A stretch of 64,000 nucleotides of DNA, taken from positions 1,557,501-1,621,500 of the forward strand of contig CP114489.1 of NCBI GenBank assembly GCA_027186245.1, written 5' to 3'. Source of the DNA: Coriaria nepalensis. Its lineage: Eukaryota > Streptophyta > Magnoliopsida > Cucurbitales > Coriariaceae. Position 1 is the first letter of the stretch. Each line of letters opens with the position of its first letter. Of this stretch, positions 1 to 12,933 are shown piece after piece. Under the pieces are notes generated by a model, which saw only the letters and a program-made list of their open reading frames with translations, searched no databases and was not told the DNA's origin. The translations under genes and the position numbers were made by a program.

Positions 1-694
1 GAAAAAGTAGTTGGCGGGTAGACAAAAGTCCGGTCCCGATGGAGTACTCATATCACTATTAGTAATGATTTTCATAATCGGTTCTGATATATCGATGATC
101 GGAATTAGAATCAATTTAAAACGGTCCCGGTTCTAAGTATCGGTTAGGGATAATCAAACAGTAAAATGATCAATTAATCGACTATTTAACTAAATAAATT
201 TTGCCGGTTAGTAACCGGACCGGTTGAGAAATTATTTTGAAATAGTATAAATATCTCACATAAAGAAATTATTTAAGGTAGGTAGAAAAAATAAAATACT
301 AAATAATTGATTGAATGATTTTGAAATAATTTGTATAGAGATATTACGTAGAGATATTACAAGTATTTCAATTATATATAAAAATATATATTAATTGAAA
401 AATGTGGGATTAATTATATAAATATATAATTAGAAATAATTTAGGTTAACAATTCTTTCAATAATTTCAATATTCTATTTATTTCTATCAACATTGTTTT
501 TGTTTTTAGTTAAATTATTCATTTTTTTAAAATATGAATTGCAGTTAATCTACCGGTTACCATTTTGGTAAAATTTTTATGGTCGAAAGGGTTAGTGATG
601 ATGCATTTGCTTATCCCGACCCAAAAAGTCGGGATGAAGATCGATACCACCCTATCCCAGTTCTGATGTCTCGATGGAACTTTTACCCACCCCT
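1..694. mobile_element. hAT-like non-autonomous transposon remnant
   Basis: On the minus strand, reading inward from 694, the sequence begins CAGGGGTGGGTAAAAG, which resembles the terminal inverted repeats of plant hAT elements. A related but diverged end (GGCGGGTAGACAAAAGTCC) lies near position 14 on the plus strand. Between them the DNA is AT-rich with scattered CCGGTT/CGGTCCC words, which I associate with short hAT derivatives. No transposase reading frame is visible. The left boundary may lie outside the window and no 8-bp target duplication was verified, so the element type is inferred. Confidence 0.4.
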
Positions 695-878
695 GGCCTC
701 GATGATATCTGTTTTATTCTAATTTACTTAATGGATTCTAATTTCCATGTCTAAGTCAATCTTCTTGGCTGAGTCCCCTGATAATAGAGAAGTAAAGCCA
801 TTAATCTGCTCGACATGTTTTTTTATAGGAATATTCTTTATTAGAGCAAGAAACATTAATGTATCCTTACAATTACCC

Positions 879-1271
879 CTAAATCGAAAGGAGTGACAAT
901 TGTTCCTCAATGGTACAATCTACATGACAAGACGTACGGCAAGAAGCTGGGATGAGGATGAGACCGAGGCAACGCTGATCCATCATGGGAGGCGAAGAAG
1001 ATGATGAAGACGACGCAGAGTCCTGCCTAGTGGTGCGGTACTCTATGGCATCTTGAAGAATGATGTTTCCTTGCTTGTCAATGCAGTGGAAAATGCCGAG
1101 GAAAAACCTCCCGTCTCTAATCCCGACCAGTATTTGGTGATGCAGCAGCTTCCTCACCTTACCCACTGCGCCTGAGGATTTGTCTTTCATTTTATCACCA
1201 TGACCTTCTTCATCACTGTTCTTCTTTGCCTCGATCAATGATTTATCTGCTGCTGCTGCTGCTTCTTCCAT
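879..1271 (-). CDS. NAA38: LSM-domain protein, NatC auxiliary subunit NAA38-like
   Basis: A single coding exon of 130 aa. An acidic, Lys- and Ala-rich N-terminus is followed by an LSM fold: Sm1-like LLHHQILVGIRDGRFFLGIF (about residues 42-61), DKQGNIILQDAIEYR, and an Sm2-like RCLGLILIPASC after a poly-Ser insert. The family (LSMD1/MAK31/NAA38) is the small auxiliary subunit of the NatC N-terminal acetyltransferase, which acts at ribosomes. I start it at the ATG at 1271; an in-frame GTG at 1289 is not a credible plant start. A candidate acceptor (CACTAG, about 1302) suggests a 5'-UTR intron, with the leader exon perhaps reaching 1790-1960. Its neighbour is the divergent KH-domain gene. Family assignment is firm; the NatC role is by homology. 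Confidence 0.85.
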   Translation of the reverse strand: MEEAAAAADKSLIEAKKNSDEEGHGDKMKDKSSGAVGKVRKLLHHQILVGIRDGRFFLGIFHCIDKQGNIILQDAIEYRTTRQDSASSSSSSSPPMMDQRCLGLILIPASCRTSCHVDCTIEEQLSLLSI

Positions 1272-1960
1272 GACTTTTTCCACTTGCACACTTTTTCACT
1301 AGTGAAGGGAAGAAGATGCAAAATGTTAATTCAGTCGAAAGGCCAACTCGATCGGAAATTCAGAACAGAATAAAGAGCCACATGATCTAAGATTTCTAGT
1401 TTCATTTCGTTAAATCTAATCAAGCAAATACCAAGAGTTCACCTGCCATTTTCTCTTTCCTCTCTTATCCAGATTTACTTCCTTTTTCTCAGATACACAG
1501 CAAAGATATTTCCTCGGTTTTTTTTTCTTCTTTTGATGAAGCAAGAAAAATTCTTTAGTTATCAATATGTACAGAATATCAATCATAAAGAACTATTCTA
1601 CTGGGGATGTGGATTATGATTCATAATATAATACGCAGTTTTATGCCCTAAGAAATGAGAATCGCCTAAAGTGCAGGAGGAAGAAAAACTGTTATCACAT
1701 TTGCAGACTAGAATCAAGGTAAAGGAAATAAAAAATAAAAAAAAAATCACACGAAATAGAGTCAATCATTCACCTCACTTGTTTGGGCAGGAATTTCCTT
1801 CAACGATGCAGCTGTCCAGTCAAGAATTAGAGCAAGGAAATTGGTTGGAGTGAAGAACAGTGCTCTAAATGGCGTCGATTGGTAGATGGCGATGAGTTTT
1901 ATGGATATTTAGGGTTCAAGCAGGGGGTGACTTTGAAGAAGAAGGTAGAAGAGAGGGGTT

Positions 1961-2343
1961 AGGATTCCTTTACCAGTCAGTGGGTTTGGGTCTGAACTTG
2001 AGACGGTATGGGCCATGGGCAAAAACATGTTGGGTCCACTTGGATCCGGCCATAATAGACTTGTCGGGTCAGAATAATTCGGATCTTGAGTTTAGTATTT
2101 TTCTCAGTAATTATAGTATGCATGAATAATTTTGTTAAATAACTTATATCTAGATCTTAATGACTGAATATAAGATGAAAATTGGCCCAATTTTTTTTTT
2201 ATATTTTGAAAAAAAATATGTTTAATATATATATATATATTATTTAATTGATATTTATATATTTAATACTATTAAAGAAAATATTAATTCCTTAACTGGC
2301 AAAATTTGCGGGGATTCTTTTCACCCATCGGAAAACCGGCGGG
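1961..2343. promoter_or_regulatory. Short divergent intergenic region, possible bidirectional promoter
   Basis: The probable 5' leader of the minus-strand LSM gene ends near 1960 and the non-coding first exon of the plus-strand KH gene appears to start near 2340. That leaves about 380 bp of AT-rich DNA, with a (TA)n run at 2227-2240, to drive both. The transcription starts are inferred from leader and splice signals only. Confidence 0.3.
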
Positions 2344-3004
2344 TTGGCGGGTTTCGTAAACAGAACAAGGCCGCACTCTTCTTCTCTTCAAAAAAGCAAA
2401 AAGGGGAAACGGCGGAAAAAGCTTATCAGAAGCGCTCCTTTCAGTTCGGCTCTGGTTCTCTCTTACTATACAGGTACATATGATTCTTTCTCTTGGGTTT
2501 TCTTTGATGTAGTCATGCTTCTTTTCCGCTAGCTTCTGCTCTTTACCCTAATTTGATCTCAAAAGAAAGATTTCTAGCTGAAAATTTTCGTGGCAATTTC
2601 GTTGAAAAGGTTTAAACGGAATAGGATCTATACCGTTTAGTAATTGTGATGGAAATTTTTTGAGTAATGTAATATTTGATTATGGTTTCGGATTGGAAGA
2701 GAAAGGAGATGACTTTCTGTGATAGTGACAGGAGCCTGTGAAATCAAAGTTTTGGTTCTGAAACTGAATTTTTGGGTCTTACGGACTTCAGTCTGGGAAA
2801 ATGCTAAGCTAAAGATGCATTGATTTAAATCTTATTTATCTTACAATTATTCAAATTTTAGTTTCACAAGTGTGAAACCAAACTCACTTGTCACTCTTCT
2901 TCTTCCATGTTTTCTTTCAAAGAAAATTTCTTGTGTTTGAGTTCTAACCTAGTAATGTTGGATGCTTAAGCTTATTTATTTTACCATTGGCAGGAAAACA
3001 AGAT

Positions 3005-6000
3005 ATGGTGACAGAGAAGCGACCTTATTCACACAGAGGTAACGATGGCGATAAGAATCAGAAGAGAAGGGTTAATGATGAAGATGAGAAAGGTAATAAT
3101 CAACTAGTTGTTTATAGAATCTTATGCCCAGATGAGGTTATTGGAAGTGTCATTGGTAAGGGAGGAAAAGTGATAAATTCGATAAGGCAGGACACAAGGG
3201 CAAAAGTCAAGGTAGTTGATCCATTTCCTGGTGCCAAGGATCGTGTTATTACAATCTACTGCTATGTGAAGGAGAAGGAAGAGATTGATGTTGATGGTGA
3301 GTTCTGCGATAGGCAACCTATATGCGCTGCCCAGGATGCTCTTCTTCGAGTCCATTCTACCATTGCAAATGCAATTTCTACTGTTGGGGATTCGGAAAAT
3401 AAACTGAAGGACAGGGAGGAATGCCAGATTCTTGTCCCATCAAGCCAATCTGCAAATATCATTGGTAAGGCTGGATCCACAATAAAGAAACTTAGGATCA
3501 AGACAAAGACCAACATCAAAGTTATGGCTAAGGATGCTAATGACCCGAGTCACTCATGCGCTATGGAATTTGACAATTTTGTTCTGGTACGTATATTGTG
3601 CTTCTAAATTGCTGATACAGAAACTGACAATCTGGGACTAAGACCAGTTGATGGTACCCTATAGGTGTTTTACACTAAAGAACTCTATTCTACTTCATTA
3701 AACTATTTTTCAAGGTCTTTAGGGACAATTCAGGCTATGATTCTTGACATTTTCAAATGCACGAAATGTGTCAAGGAGGACTATTCTAACTGGAGCTTTT
3801 GGGCTTTCTACTTATATTCTCCAAGAGATTTGTACTTTGAATTTTGTGTTGTATTATGATTTGAATTTGAAGGATCACTTGAACTTTATCTTTTGACTAG
3901 CTCTCTGTCTCAAGTAATCCTTTTACCTGTGAACAGATAGCTGGTGAGTCGGAGGCAGTGAAAAGGGCATTGTTCGTGGTTTCTTCAATTATGTACAAGT
4001 TCACTCCTAAAGAAGAGATTCCTCTTGAGACAACTATACCAGGAGCCCCTCCAAGCATTATTATTCCATCAGAATTGCCTATTTACCCCCCAGGTGGACT
4101 CTATCCAAGTGCAGATCCTCTCGTTCCCCCAAGATCTGGTCCTCCAATTTTAGGTGCTGCACACTTGCAAGATTTTCAGGGGTATACCGATACAAGGAAT
4201 GCTTGGTCGCTCTATTCTTCTGCCCGTCCTATAGTTTCTGGTGTTGGTGGTACTTCACGATCTGAGGAGTTAGTTGTCAGAGTATTGTGCCCCCTTGATA
4301 AGATTGGCCGTATCATTGGGAAAGGAGGAGGTACAATAAAAAATATAAGGCAAGTTAGTGGTGCTCGTGTTGAGGTTGATGATACCAGGCGTGATGATGA
4401 GTGTATCATAACCCTCACAGCAATTGAGGTACCCCCCCTCCTCTCTCTCTTTCTCTCTCTCTCTCTAAAGGCTCCTATTTATTTGGTTAGTTAAGTTGTA
4501 GAGCAATAAGTTCACTCTGAGTAAAAATTGAATGGGAACATGATTGCCCCTCAAATATTTTTTTAGTTCAATTTATTTTCTGTTAAATGAATGAACAGAT
4601 CAGTACATATCTTGGTATTCAATTTATTTTCTGTTCAATTAGAATCAGACCTGTATTCCTACTGTGACACCCTATCTCTGAGTAATGAATTTCTTCCTTC
4701 TTGTTCTTTTGTTAATCATTTTGTTGTCTGTTGTTTATCCAGTCCCCAGACGATCTCAAGTCTATGGCAGTGGAAACTGTTTTACTGCTACAAGGCAAGA
4801 TTAATGATGATGATGATGACATTGTGACCATGCGATTCCTTGTCCCATCTAAAGTTATTGGGTGTATCATTGGGAAAAGTGGTTCAATTATAAATGAAAT
4901 CCGGAAGAAAACAAGAGCTGATATCCGTATCTCAAAAGGGGAGAAACCTAAGTGTGCTGATTCAAACGATGAACTTATTGAGGTCTTAGCTGATAAATCT
5001 GATTTAAGTGTGGTTTTCCTTATAGATCAACTTTTTTCACTTGATTGATCTCTTGATAGGTGGCTGGAGAAGTTGGTCAAGTTAGAGATGCCCTTGTCCA
5101 GATTGTATTAAGACTTCGTGATGATGTGCTGAAAGATAGGGATGCAGGCCATAACCCCTCTGTTGGTTCTGAATCTGTATACTCAAGTGGCACCAGTGTT
5201 TCACTGCCATCTGTATTTCCTTCCATGCCCTCAATTGCTCCACTGGGGTACAATCAGATGGGAGAAACTGGCAATGGCTTAGGATTGTTTTCGTCTAGTG
5301 ATCTTTTAGGCTATAGGTCGCTGCCGGTAGGTAACTGTTTAGTTTTTTATCTTGTTTTTTCCTTCTCTTTTCTCATTGAACTCGTATATGATTGTTTATC
5401 ACAACAGTACCTCTACCACCATAAGTAATCATTCTTTTTAACACCATTACTTCCAGCTATTCTATAATACCATAAATTTATGGTTGTCAATCATTCTACC
5501 AGCTATTTAACACCATAACTTCTAGCTATTCTATAATACCATATATTTATGGTTGTCAATCATTCTACCTTTATCTTCACTTGCAACTACCTATACTTCA
5601 ATATTTGAGAGGTTGGAAACAGAAACACATATCAGAATGAGCAGGCAATTATTTCTCCCAGTTGCAGGAACTCTGTGGTCCAATGTTTGCAATTAATTGA
5701 GTCTCTCTTTAGCAATGTTTGCTTAGCTCTGTTCTTTTCGTTGATTGTCAAAGTGGTCTTGTAGTTGTTGGTTTTTTGAACAATTGCTGTCACTTGCATT
5801 GTTGAATATGAGATGATTTAAGAAATAAATTAGGCTGTCTCTGTAGATCTTACTCAAATATATTATTTCTCAACAAAATGTATTTTATGGTATTTTCTTC
5901 TCATTAACAGGAAAATAGCTACAGATCCATCCCCTCGTATTCATCAAAGCTCTATGGAGGGTAGGCGCATCATGTTTATCCTACTCGCCTTCAATTTTGT

Positions 6001-6533
6001 TATCTGCTATGTATACTTCACATTGAATATCCTTTTGACATGGATTTATGTAGATTGCCATCCCCTTCGAATCTTGAGATTGTAGTCCCTGGTAATGCAG
6101 TTGGTAAAGTGATGGGTAAAGGAGGGGCCAACTTAGCCAATATTCGGAAGGTTGGTTGATCTTTTTCTATCCTTTTGGTTTCTTTCTTTAGCTTGGTTAG
6201 GATCTCATCCTAAATGTGGGAGCAAAAGTACTTCAAATTAGACATCTTCCTTTTCCTTTTACTCATTATTATGTGAGCTTCAAGCTTTGTCTTTTTGAAA
6301 TCCGAATCAAGTTTGGCAGTGCATTTTTGGTGAAGATTGATTGATATATGATTTTCTAATATTCTTGCAACATTCTAACTCCTTACCTATGTCTTCTTCA
6401 GATATCAGGAGCAATGGTAGAGATTTCTGATTCTAAATCATCACGGGGTGATCGTGTTGCTCTCATTTCTGGGACACCTGAGCAGAAGCGTACGGCTGAA
6501 AACTTGATACAGGCATTTATAATGGCTACATGA
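3005..6533 (+). CDS. Five-KH-domain RNA-binding protein (At4g18375/HEN4/RCF3 type)
   Basis: The reconstructed product is 619 aa. Coding exons are 3005-3586, 3937-4428, 4743-4982, 5060-5326, 5911-5960, 6054-6150 and 6402-6533, and frame is kept at every junction. Five KH motifs each carry the GxxG loop: VIGSVIGKGGKVI (about residue 45), NIIGKAGSTIKKL (about 155), RIIGKGGGTIKNI (exon 2), CIIGKSGSIINEI (exon 3) and KVMGKGGANLANI (exon 5). A Pro-rich linker separates KH2 from KH3. The PCBP-like plant KH family binds C/U-rich RNA in the nucleus and acts in mRNA processing and stress signalling; the specific role here is inferred. A non-coding first exon ends at 2473 and its intron runs 2474-2993, so the ATG at 3005 lies 11 nt into exon 2. 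The 3' end of the transcript is not clear. Confidence 0.9.
5440..5569. repeat. Intronic tandem duplication, 61-bp units, 69-bp period
   Basis: Units 5440-5500 and 5509-5569 are nearly identical (AACACCATTACTTCCAGC versus AACACCATAACTTCTAGC, both ending TCAATCATTCTACC). They lie in intron 5 of the KH gene and do not touch splice sites. Confidence 0.85.
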
Positions 6534-9389
6534 GTTTTGAGAATGTTAAATGTCATCTGAAGGTCAATAGTCTTTAAGACTTATCAATCCTGTCTTCTCC
6601 TGTTAGTTCCCTTAGGTGTCTCTGGAGAGGGCTTCTATTCTATGCTTCCTCAGCTGGACTCCTTTAGTTTCTTCAGTGACAATGCCTATCCAGAGTGTGC
6701 AGGAATTTCCACCTACTTATTATCTCAGGGATAGGGTTTTCTTTGTTGATTAAACTATTCTTCAGTTGCGTTATCGTAGAACAAGTAGGGTCTTTCTATC
6801 CTTATTTATCTTCTCGTATGTGGGGCCATCTTATTTCCAGTGTTATCATACTCTGCAGGTTTGACGTTTTTTCCTGCAAATATTCAAGACTATCATTTTA
6901 ATCAAGTATATTATGTGCAATTGTTCTTGCCATTCCACCTTCTTCCAGTTTCTCGGTAGAAAATTCTTTTCAATCTATTCATGGACGTGAATGCATTTAT
7001 GACGATTTCTATCTATACGTATTCACTTGATTTCAGTTACAGTGCTCTGAAATCAGCTCTAAAACTATGCAGATTTCACCACGTAGTTTTTCCACTCCCT
7101 ATTTTGCTTATATCTTAATCTTAGATCGTTCTCCTGGATACATAGAAGACATGTTAAATTGAATGGTGAGATCATTGTTTTTCTTTTCATATTGCCCCCT
7201 TTCCTTTCACTAATTGATTTCTTGCCTTCTTTAGTACTCTGGATGACAAACACCGACGAATGATTCTGTCACGTCCTAATTGAAATCAGAATGTGCTTGA
7301 TCTTTGAATAAATTCTTCGTTCAATCCTGCCATGATTTCTAGGCTCATTGTACATGATAGTTGAGTTGTTCAATCTGCCCCAGAGTAGGTCATTTCCCCA
7401 TTTCTCTAGGAACTTCTATCCTCGACCTCTAGTCAATCAAGTCAATCGTATACTAGCTGCAAATGAAACTGATTCTTCCACTCAATTAAATACCTGTATT
7501 CTTTTTAATATTTCTGAACAAGTTCCTGATCGTGGAGGTTATTGATAGTACACTCCATGTTTTTTGTCGTTTCCATTAGGACTAGAAGGGACATTTTGTC
7601 ACTTTATATATAGAGAAGACTTTGTTGAATGGTCTTAGGCATGACACTGATGAGAGTTAGGATGCTTTTTTTGAGCTTCCATATGTAAATAGCCAAACCT
7701 CCTTCTCTTGTGATTAATTACCCTTTCATATGGCTGTGCTATCATTTTATTCTGCTAAGCCATGTTATTAGGTGGAAAATTGATAAAGAACTTTGATCAT
7801 ACATAACTATGGGTACAGGTGCTGGTGGGTAGTAGTAAACCCCATAAAATTTCCCGCCACTTAGATTTATTTATGTCCCTTAAGTGACTACTAGTTTTGA
7901 AGCCTTTATCAGTCTTACACTGAAGAACTGCCTGCCTACTATATTTCCTTCACTTATATTCTACACCAGGTATAGTACTGCCAGTTATATTCTACACTGA
8001 AGAAGCCTTTATGCCCCTTCATTTATATTCTACACCAGTTATAGTACTGCCTGCCTACTATTTAGTTCAAAAGTTGCTGTTTCTCGTCTACGATTGAATA
8101 GCTTTCTTTCTTTGCATTGTTTGGAGGATTAGATTTCATATAATCATGATGATTCAATTATCTTTTGTATTGTTTAGCAATGTGGCTATAGCTTCTTTTG
8201 TCAGAATGATGAATATTATGATGTGTTTTCTGTTACCCTCTGCATCAATAGCTCGAAGAACGCAAGTCGGATTGTCGGAATTTAGCTGTTGCTGATCCAT
8301 TTTAGCACTAAAATTTTTTCAATGTAGATAGTTACAGTTAGTCCCCCCCCTGGGCTGTTAATGGCTCTCTGGATGCAATTAGAAATACAGATTTGCTTGA
8401 TGATTGCAGGTTCTACATATTCTCTTTAATCTTCCTCTTCCTCTACCACCACATCCTCCTCCATGATCTGAATTTTTTTCCTCCATACAGTGTCACCTTT
8501 TTTCCTCCATACATAGAAATGTTTTCCAGTTTTATGTCCAGTGTTGACAATGATTTTGGTAGGTGAAATTGGTGTTCTGTATGTATGGAAAATCCTTTTG
8601 AAAGGATTTTCAAGGTCTGTAGGATGTTTGATTTGGTAAGGAGAATAGCATTACAATTGTAATTTGCTCATATTGTTGCATTTTGCTCAAAGCTTCCTGT
8701 TGGGCTATATTGTTGTCTAAAATGAAGCTGTTTTTTTTACTATGTAGTAGTTTGTCCTAGTGAAGATTTCCCCCTCTCATAAAGTGGAAGTTTTACAGTT
8801 TGCACCCGCTGGTTTAGTTACGGCTAGCTAAGACGAATATTCGGGTATGATGTGCGGTCACATAATATATTAAACTTTGTCGTAATTATAAACGTTATAT
8901 TCATGTAATGATATGAGTTACGCGTCCATGTAACATACCTGCTACACAGGAATCTGTCCTTAGTTAACTCAAAGAGTGTCACCAAACGTTTGATTTTGGT
9001 AATCAGGTATATATAATATAATATAAAGTTGATATTTATAATAGTGATATGATATAATACGCGTAAAGATCATATCAATAGGCGAAGTGTGACAAGAACT
9101 CCGAATAATGAGAGATATATTGGATTGGATTGGACTGTGGATGGGCGGCTTATGTTTTGTTCCAACGTTGTGGCGAGCCACATTCAATATTATCCCAAAA
9201 GATGAGAGAGAGAGAGAGAGAGGGAGAGTAGTGAGTGATTAGTGACTCATCCATTTCTTTATAGTGAGAAAGAGGAAACATTAGTAGCCAAAACTCGTAC
9301 GTATTTCCTCGTACAACTACTTTTGTTTCGTAAACCAGAAGGAGAAGGCTGAGGCCGGCCACTGCTCTGAGAATTGAAGCTCTTCATCA
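6534..9389. other. Region without a recognised gene (KH 3'-UTR/intergenic/OAT leader)
   Basis: No reading frame here resembles a known protein and none exceeds about 70 codons. The first few hundred bases are probably the KH gene 3' UTR. Positions 7920-8062 hold a nested duplication: TATATTCTACACCAG plus ATAGTACTGCC occurs at 7954-7982 and again at 8025-8052. A (GA)n run at 9209-9222 and the last 150 bases or so are probably promoter and 5' UTR of the ornithine aminotransferase gene. Confidence 0.6.
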
Positions 9390-12300
9390 ATGGCTGCCAG
9401 GAAACAGTTTCAGCGTCTTCTGACCCTCGGTTGTAGGGGACGGAGGAGGACGTTTGCTTCGGTGCCGGAAACCATATCTTCCTCCTCATCTACTTTTTCT
9501 TCTTCTTCTCAGAAGCTCATCAACATGGAGTATGAGTACAGCGCCCACAAGTGAGCTTCCTACCTACCTCTCCACATCGTCTGTATTTCCTTATCCTGTT
9601 CTGATCTTAGATTTCCTCAATTTTTTGCAGTTACCACCCCATTCCGGTCGTGTTCTCTCAAGCTAAAGGATCCTCTATATTGGATCCGGAAGGCAAGAGA
9701 TACCTTGATTTTCTCTCTGCTTATTCTGCTGTTAATCAGGTAAACCAAGAATAAATAATAATAAATGGGGGTCTACTGTCTTTGACATAGATTACATTTT
9801 CTCTTGGACCTTTTTCAAGTATTTTTTTTTGTTCGATCTTGTTAGGGACATTGTCATCCGAAAATCGTCAAAGCATTCCAAGAACAGGCAGAGAGGCTCA
9901 CTCTTAGCTCTAGGGCCTTCTATAATGATAAGTTTCCCATATTTGCAGAGCGGCTGAGCAGTATGTTTGGCTATGATATGGTTCTTCCTATGAACACTGG
10001 TGCTGAAGGTGTGGAAACTGCTCTCAAGTTGGCTCGCAAATGGGGTTACAAGAAAAAGAAAATCCCCAAAAATGAGGTATGACCCGATTAGAGTATTTCT
10101 CGGATAGGTATTTAATAATCCCTTTTCTGATTTTTTCTTGTATAACTATTTCTAATGTGAGGATTGATGTTTTGCTAGTGAAAGCAAAGAACTAATGTGA
10201 GGATTAGTTCCTATGTTGGCGTCATATTTCTGTTAAGGTTGTTATTGTTTAAGATCTTTTCCTTCCGCTCATCACTACCATGTGCAGGCTATAATTGTGT
10301 CCTGTTGTGGGTGTTTCCATGGCCGTACACTGGCTGTTATTTCCATGAGCTGTGACAATGATGCTACTCGGGATTTTGGGCCGTTGTTGCCTGGGCATCT
10401 TAAAGTTGATTTTGGTGATGCAGTTGGGCTTGAGAAGATCTTTAAAGGTTTGAAAATAGAAGATCGTTTTCCAAACCATTCTATTTTTTGTTATTGAAAA
10501 ATTTGACCCAGGAATATCTTTGGAATGTTTTTATACCCTTGAGAAGATTTTCATTTATATGAAGCCATTTTAAGTTGAAATTATAGCTTGTTTCTGCTCT
10601 GGAGTGCAGAGCACGGAGATCAAATCGCTGGATTTCTCTTTGAGCCCATTCAAGGAGAGGCAGGGGTATGTTTAATTTGGCCAGTGTATATTATGTATTC
10701 CTAAAGTGGGAACTTGAGTGCATATCTGAAACCATTGTTGTTCCGAAATGGTTTGCTTGTATCCATAAACTGGCGTACTATTTTTAACTTGTCTTTTTGG
10801 TAATTCGAAGCTTATAGATAAGAATCCTTAAGACATATTCTTATCCGTGTTCTACTGGAGTAGTTACTGATTACTGGAAGTGGTTAAGGGGCTCTGCATG
10901 AAGAGAACCATATGTACAGATATCCTGCATTAATATTTCCAGGATTACATTTACCTTTCATCAATTTGAGACATTGCCTTCAAATAATCAAAAATGGGGG
11001 AAAATGGACATAGATATATTACCATTTCTGTTTATTTATTTTATTTTGTTGGGTATATGTTGGAGAGGGAGGGCTGCTTGTGCAAGTTCCTGAATTATGG
11101 AGTTTACTGCTATCACTCCCCTGTCTCTATTGTTTTCTAAGAAAATATGCACTTTCGACTTTGATAGGTTATAATTCCCCCGGATGGTTATTTAAAAGCA
11201 GTTAGAGATCTTTGCACAAGGTACAATATTTTGATGATTGCCGATGAAATACAATCTGGCTTAGCAAGGTCAGGAAAGTTACTGGCTTGTGATTGGGAAG
11301 AAGTGCGCCCAGATGTAGTGGTAAACCCCCCCCCCCCCCCCCCTCTCTCTCTCTCTCTCTCTGTGATTCACTAAAATTATCATTTACTGTACCAATGAAT
11401 TTCTTTGTGAAGTTTTCTATATACATAACTAGAAAGCCTAGAATGTCATAAGCTATCACCAAAGAGGAGGGGCAAAAAAAAAAAAAAGGATTTTTTCTCT
11501 TTTTGTTGGTAATAAAGGGGAGTTGGGTATTTGGAAGAGAGCTCAATGTCATGACTATGAAATACGCTTGAACATCTCAAATCCTAAAGTCTATGAAAGA
11601 AATATTCTTACAAGATCTCATGTATACAATTGTATTATAAAATTAGACATCTTGATGAGCTTTAAAACTCTGCCTTTTCCTCGTGAATTCTTCCTCATAC
11701 TGTCTTAACAAATTCTATAGTTGCTTATCTCTAAAATCATATATGCTTCGGGAAGCAATTAAGAATTCTTCTGCTTGTTTATTTGTTCAGGTACTAGGAA
11801 AAGCATTAGGTGGTGGAGTAATACCTGTAAGCGCTGTGCTCTCAGACAAAGAGGTCATGCTTTGTATCCGACCTGGAGAGCATGGAAGGTATGCTATCTT
11901 AAATTTCATCTTTAGTTGCTTATGAGATTGCATTTGTGTTTTGACCCTTGATGCCTAGCTGGCTAGTTTAACTTTACTGGATAGTTATCTTATTACTAAC
12001 AGAATCTTCTTTAATTAGATCTAATAAGTTACTATAAACTAGGTGAGTAAGTTGTCTTTGAATTAGATTTTATACATCCCAAGTCACAAAAATCGCGCAT
12101 GTTGCTAAAGAAGAGTGCATGACCTTTATCTAGAGATACTTTGCAATTTAGTCCTTATTACACCGAGAAGAATTGACTCCCCAACAATGAGCACGATTTA
12201 TTTTATTCAGTCTTTCTGTAACATACTAAAAACAAAGTCAGCTCTGGCCGTATCTTTTTCCTTTTTCAGTACCTTTGGAGGAAACCCACTGGCCAGTGCA

Positions 12301-12933
12301 GTTGCAGTTGCCTCACTTGATGTCATCAGAGACGAGCAGCTTGCTCAGAGGTCTGATGTTTGCTATGTATATGCTTACAATCAAGAATGTATAAACAGAG
12401 AAGATGAATGAGATTTGTTAGGGATAATAGCATTCGCTCAGACTGGAATATTTAAATGATGTTTGCCGTTACAGATCTGCAGCATCGGGAGAGGAGCTGA
12501 GAAAACAGCTTGCTAAGGTTCAGGAGAAATTCACAGACTACATAAAAGAAGTTAGAGGACGAGGTTTGTTCAATGCAGTTGACCTCAATGGGAAGAATCT
12601 GTTTCCAGTTTCCGCATATGATATCTGTCTGAAGCTGAAGGAGAGAGGAGTGCTTGCTAAGCCTACACACGATACTATTATCCGACTAACTCCGCCTCTC
12701 TCCGTCAGGTATCTAAAACATTGCTGAAGGTTAATCAACTGATTTTCTTATTGTTCTTTTCTAACGATGATGTTGCGTTGCTGATCTCTTTCAGTTCGGA
12801 CGAGCTTCAAGAAGCTTCCAAGGCACTTCATGATGTTCTAGAACTTGATGTTCCGAAGATGCTCGAGGAAAAGCCAAGCCGGGTCCCCGAAAGTGCTTCT
12901 AACATATGTGATCGCTGTGGACGAAACTTGTAA
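9390..12933 (+). CDS. OAT: Ornithine delta-aminotransferase, mitochondrial
   Basis: A 473-aa class-III PLP aminotransferase that converts L-ornithine and 2-oxoglutarate to glutamate-5-semialdehyde and glutamate, linking arginine catabolism to proline/glutamate in mitochondria. Exons: 9390-9550, 9631-9739, 9846-10076, 10288-10447, 10610-10665, 11168-11320, 11791-11888, 12270-12350, 12475-12708, 12795-12933; all in frame. The N-terminus ([20 protein letters not shown]) is basic and Ser/Arg-rich, as expected of a mitochondrial presequence. Visible motifs: [19 protein letters not shown], the [15 protein letters not shown] block, [14 protein letters not shown] (PLP-contacting Asp) and [16 protein letters not shown], whose Lys forms the Schiff base. 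The product ends CDRCGRNL, a Cys-pair tail I recall from plant OATs. Length and motifs are normal, so it looks functional. Confidence 0.97.
11325..11362. repeat. Compound (C)n(CT)n microsatellite in an OAT intron
   Basis: About 18 C residues are followed by about nine CT dinucleotides, starting four bases after the exon 6 donor (GTAAAC). The length is likely to vary between individuals, and the polypyrimidine run close to the donor could affect splicing. Confidence 0.9.

Noticed and set aside
2344..2532. 62-codon frame upstream of the KH gene
   Set aside because: It begins with TTG, lies in the probable non-coding first exon and runs through the donor at 2474; no protein-like conservation.
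3122..3519. Minus-strand frames opposite the first KH exon
   Set aside because: Shadows of the KH1-KH2 coding sequence.
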